DNA of 5,490 nt. It comes from Actinomycetes bacterium (GTDB lineage Bacteria > Actinomycetota > Acidimicrobiia > Acidimicrobiales > RAAP-2). The DNA lies in the NCBI GenBank assembly GCA_021841725.1, contig JAKCEC010000099.1, positions 1-5,490 on the forward strand, written 5' to 3'. The stretch's first letter is position 1. Each line of letters starts with the position of its first letter. The position numbers and the translations under genes were made by a program. Shown here in pieces: positions 4,764-5,490 of this stretch. Below the pieces are notes generated by a model, which was not told the origin of the DNA, made no database searches, and saw only the letters and a program-made list of their open reading frames with translations.

Positions 4764-5490
4764 TCAGTCCCACCACAGGTCCTGGGCGACGACGCCGCGG
4801 CCGATCAAGCCCAGTTGCACCTGTGAGGTGCCCTCGACGATCGTGAGTTGGCGCGCGTCGCGGTAAAACATCTCGGTGGGGTGATCCTCCATGTACCCCG
4901 CGGCCCCGAGTAGCTGGACCGCGAGTCCCGACGCCTTCACCGCGACCTCACTGGCGTAGTACTTGGCCATGGAGAGTTGCGGCACGAATTCCTTGGTGAA
5001 CTTGCCCTGGTCGGCCAGCCACGCCGCGCGGTAGGTCAGGAGACGCGCGGCCTCGATCTCGGTGGCGCACTGGGCGATCTCCCACTGGATGCCCTGAAAG
5101 TCGGCGATCGTCTGATCGAAGGCGCGACGAGTCTTGACGTACGACGTGGCGTACATCAGCGCCCCCTCGGCGAGACCGATACCGCGCGCGGCGACGATCG
5201 GCCGCATGGCGTTGAGCGACTGCATGATGAGTCGGAACCCCCCGCCCAGTACCTGCTCGGGCGCCACCTTGACCTGATCGAAGACCACGTCGGCGGTGTC
5301 GATGCCCTTGACGCCCATCTTTCGGTCCACGCGGGGTCGGCTCACCCCGGCCTGCGCGGCCTCGACGATGAAACAACCGATGTCGCGGTGGTCGCGCGAC
5401 GCGGGGTCGCCGGTCTTGGCGAAGACGACGAACCAGTCGGCCTGCAGGGCCCCCGAGATCCAGCACTTGGTGCCGCTCAGCAGATAGCCC
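4764..5490 (-). CDS. Acyl-CoA dehydrogenase, partial (N-terminal part beyond window edge)
   Basis: About 241 residues of an FAD-dependent acyl-CoA dehydrogenase are visible; the family is normally about 380-400, so roughly the first 140-150 residues lie beyond 5490. The frame is open to the edge, beginning GYLLSGTKCWIS, part of the middle beta domain, then WFVVFAKTGD and RKMGVKGIDTADVVFDQVKV. The C-terminal helical domain follows, with RRAFDQTIADFQGIQ, LLGAAGYMEDHPTEMFYRDAR and IVEGTSQVQ. The Glu in VEGTSQ aligns with the catalytic base of medium-chain acyl-CoA dehydrogenase. The enzyme should oxidise an acyl-CoA at the alpha-beta bond and pass electrons to electron-transfer flavoprotein; chain length or branched substrate cannot be told. 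QVQ is followed by L rather than the usual R, and FDQ replaces the common FGQ. The GTG at 5345 is an internal Val codon, not the start. Confidence 0.93.
   Translation of the reverse strand, partial: GYLLSGTKCWISGALQADWFVVFAKTGDPASRDHRDIGCFIVEAAQAGVSRPRVDRKMGVKGIDTADVVFDQVKVAPEQVLGGGFRLIMQSLNAMRPIVAARGIGLAEGALMYATSYVKTRRAFDQTIADFQGIQWEIAQCATEIEAARLLTYRAAWLADQGKFTKEFVPQLSMAKYYASEVAVKASGLAVQLLGAAGYMEDHPTEMFYRDARQLTIVEGTSQVQLGLIGRGVVAQDLWWD

Overview
The window is a compact, gene-dense piece of a high-GC chromosome (roughly two-thirds G+C by eye). Its frequent GTG starts, a DUF3039-family protein, a small HicA-like protein of a type I associate with actinobacteria, and a stand-alone Lrp/AsnC ligand-binding domain point to an actinomycete-type bacterium. 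Acidimicrobiia or a relative is my best guess. This placement rests on recalled family resemblance, not on a search. I see no tRNA, rRNA, IS element, CRISPR array or prophage signature.

Layout. From the left edge to 797 is the 3' part of a plus-strand gene for a multi-pass membrane protein resembling GT-C (GT87/DUF2029-like) glycosyltransferases. It converges on, and overlaps by 12 bp, a run of five minus-strand genes. In transcription order these are: a DUF3039 Cys-motif protein (4203-3919), a class I glutamine amidotransferase (3858-3154), a TRAM-domain, Fe-S, RlmD/TrmA-type RNA 5-methyluridine methyltransferase (3144-1930), a 91-aa HicA-like small protein (1871-1596) and a YaaA/DUF328 protein (1577-786). 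The gaps are 60, 9, 58 and 18 bp. Divergent from this run, across only 35 bp, lies a plus-strand 73-aa CxxC-x3-H protein (4239-4460), followed by a 78-aa stand-alone Lrp/AsnC effector-binding (RAM) domain protein (4514-4750). The right edge holds the C-terminal part of a minus-strand acyl-CoA dehydrogenase (4764 to beyond 5490), convergent with the RAM gene across 13 bp.

How the genes work together. The amidotransferase and methyltransferase are almost certainly co-transcribed, as are the HicA-like gene and yaaA. An oxidative-stress/translation theme (an Fe-S RNA methylase with YaaA) is possible but only inferred. Most gene families here are ordinary housekeeping or conserved-hypothetical types. 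I found no convincing new multi-gene system.

The best leads are: (1) a TAnnnT hexamer ending 6-8 nt before four different start codons, three of them GTG, which suggests leaderless transcripts; (2) a shared N-terminal pattern, MSxxLDHxxRxTxQ-like, in two otherwise unrelated small proteins of the same gene run; (3) an apparent insertion in the DUF3039 protein; and (4) an uncharacterised, Arg-rich, single-zinc-knuckle-like small protein divergent from it.
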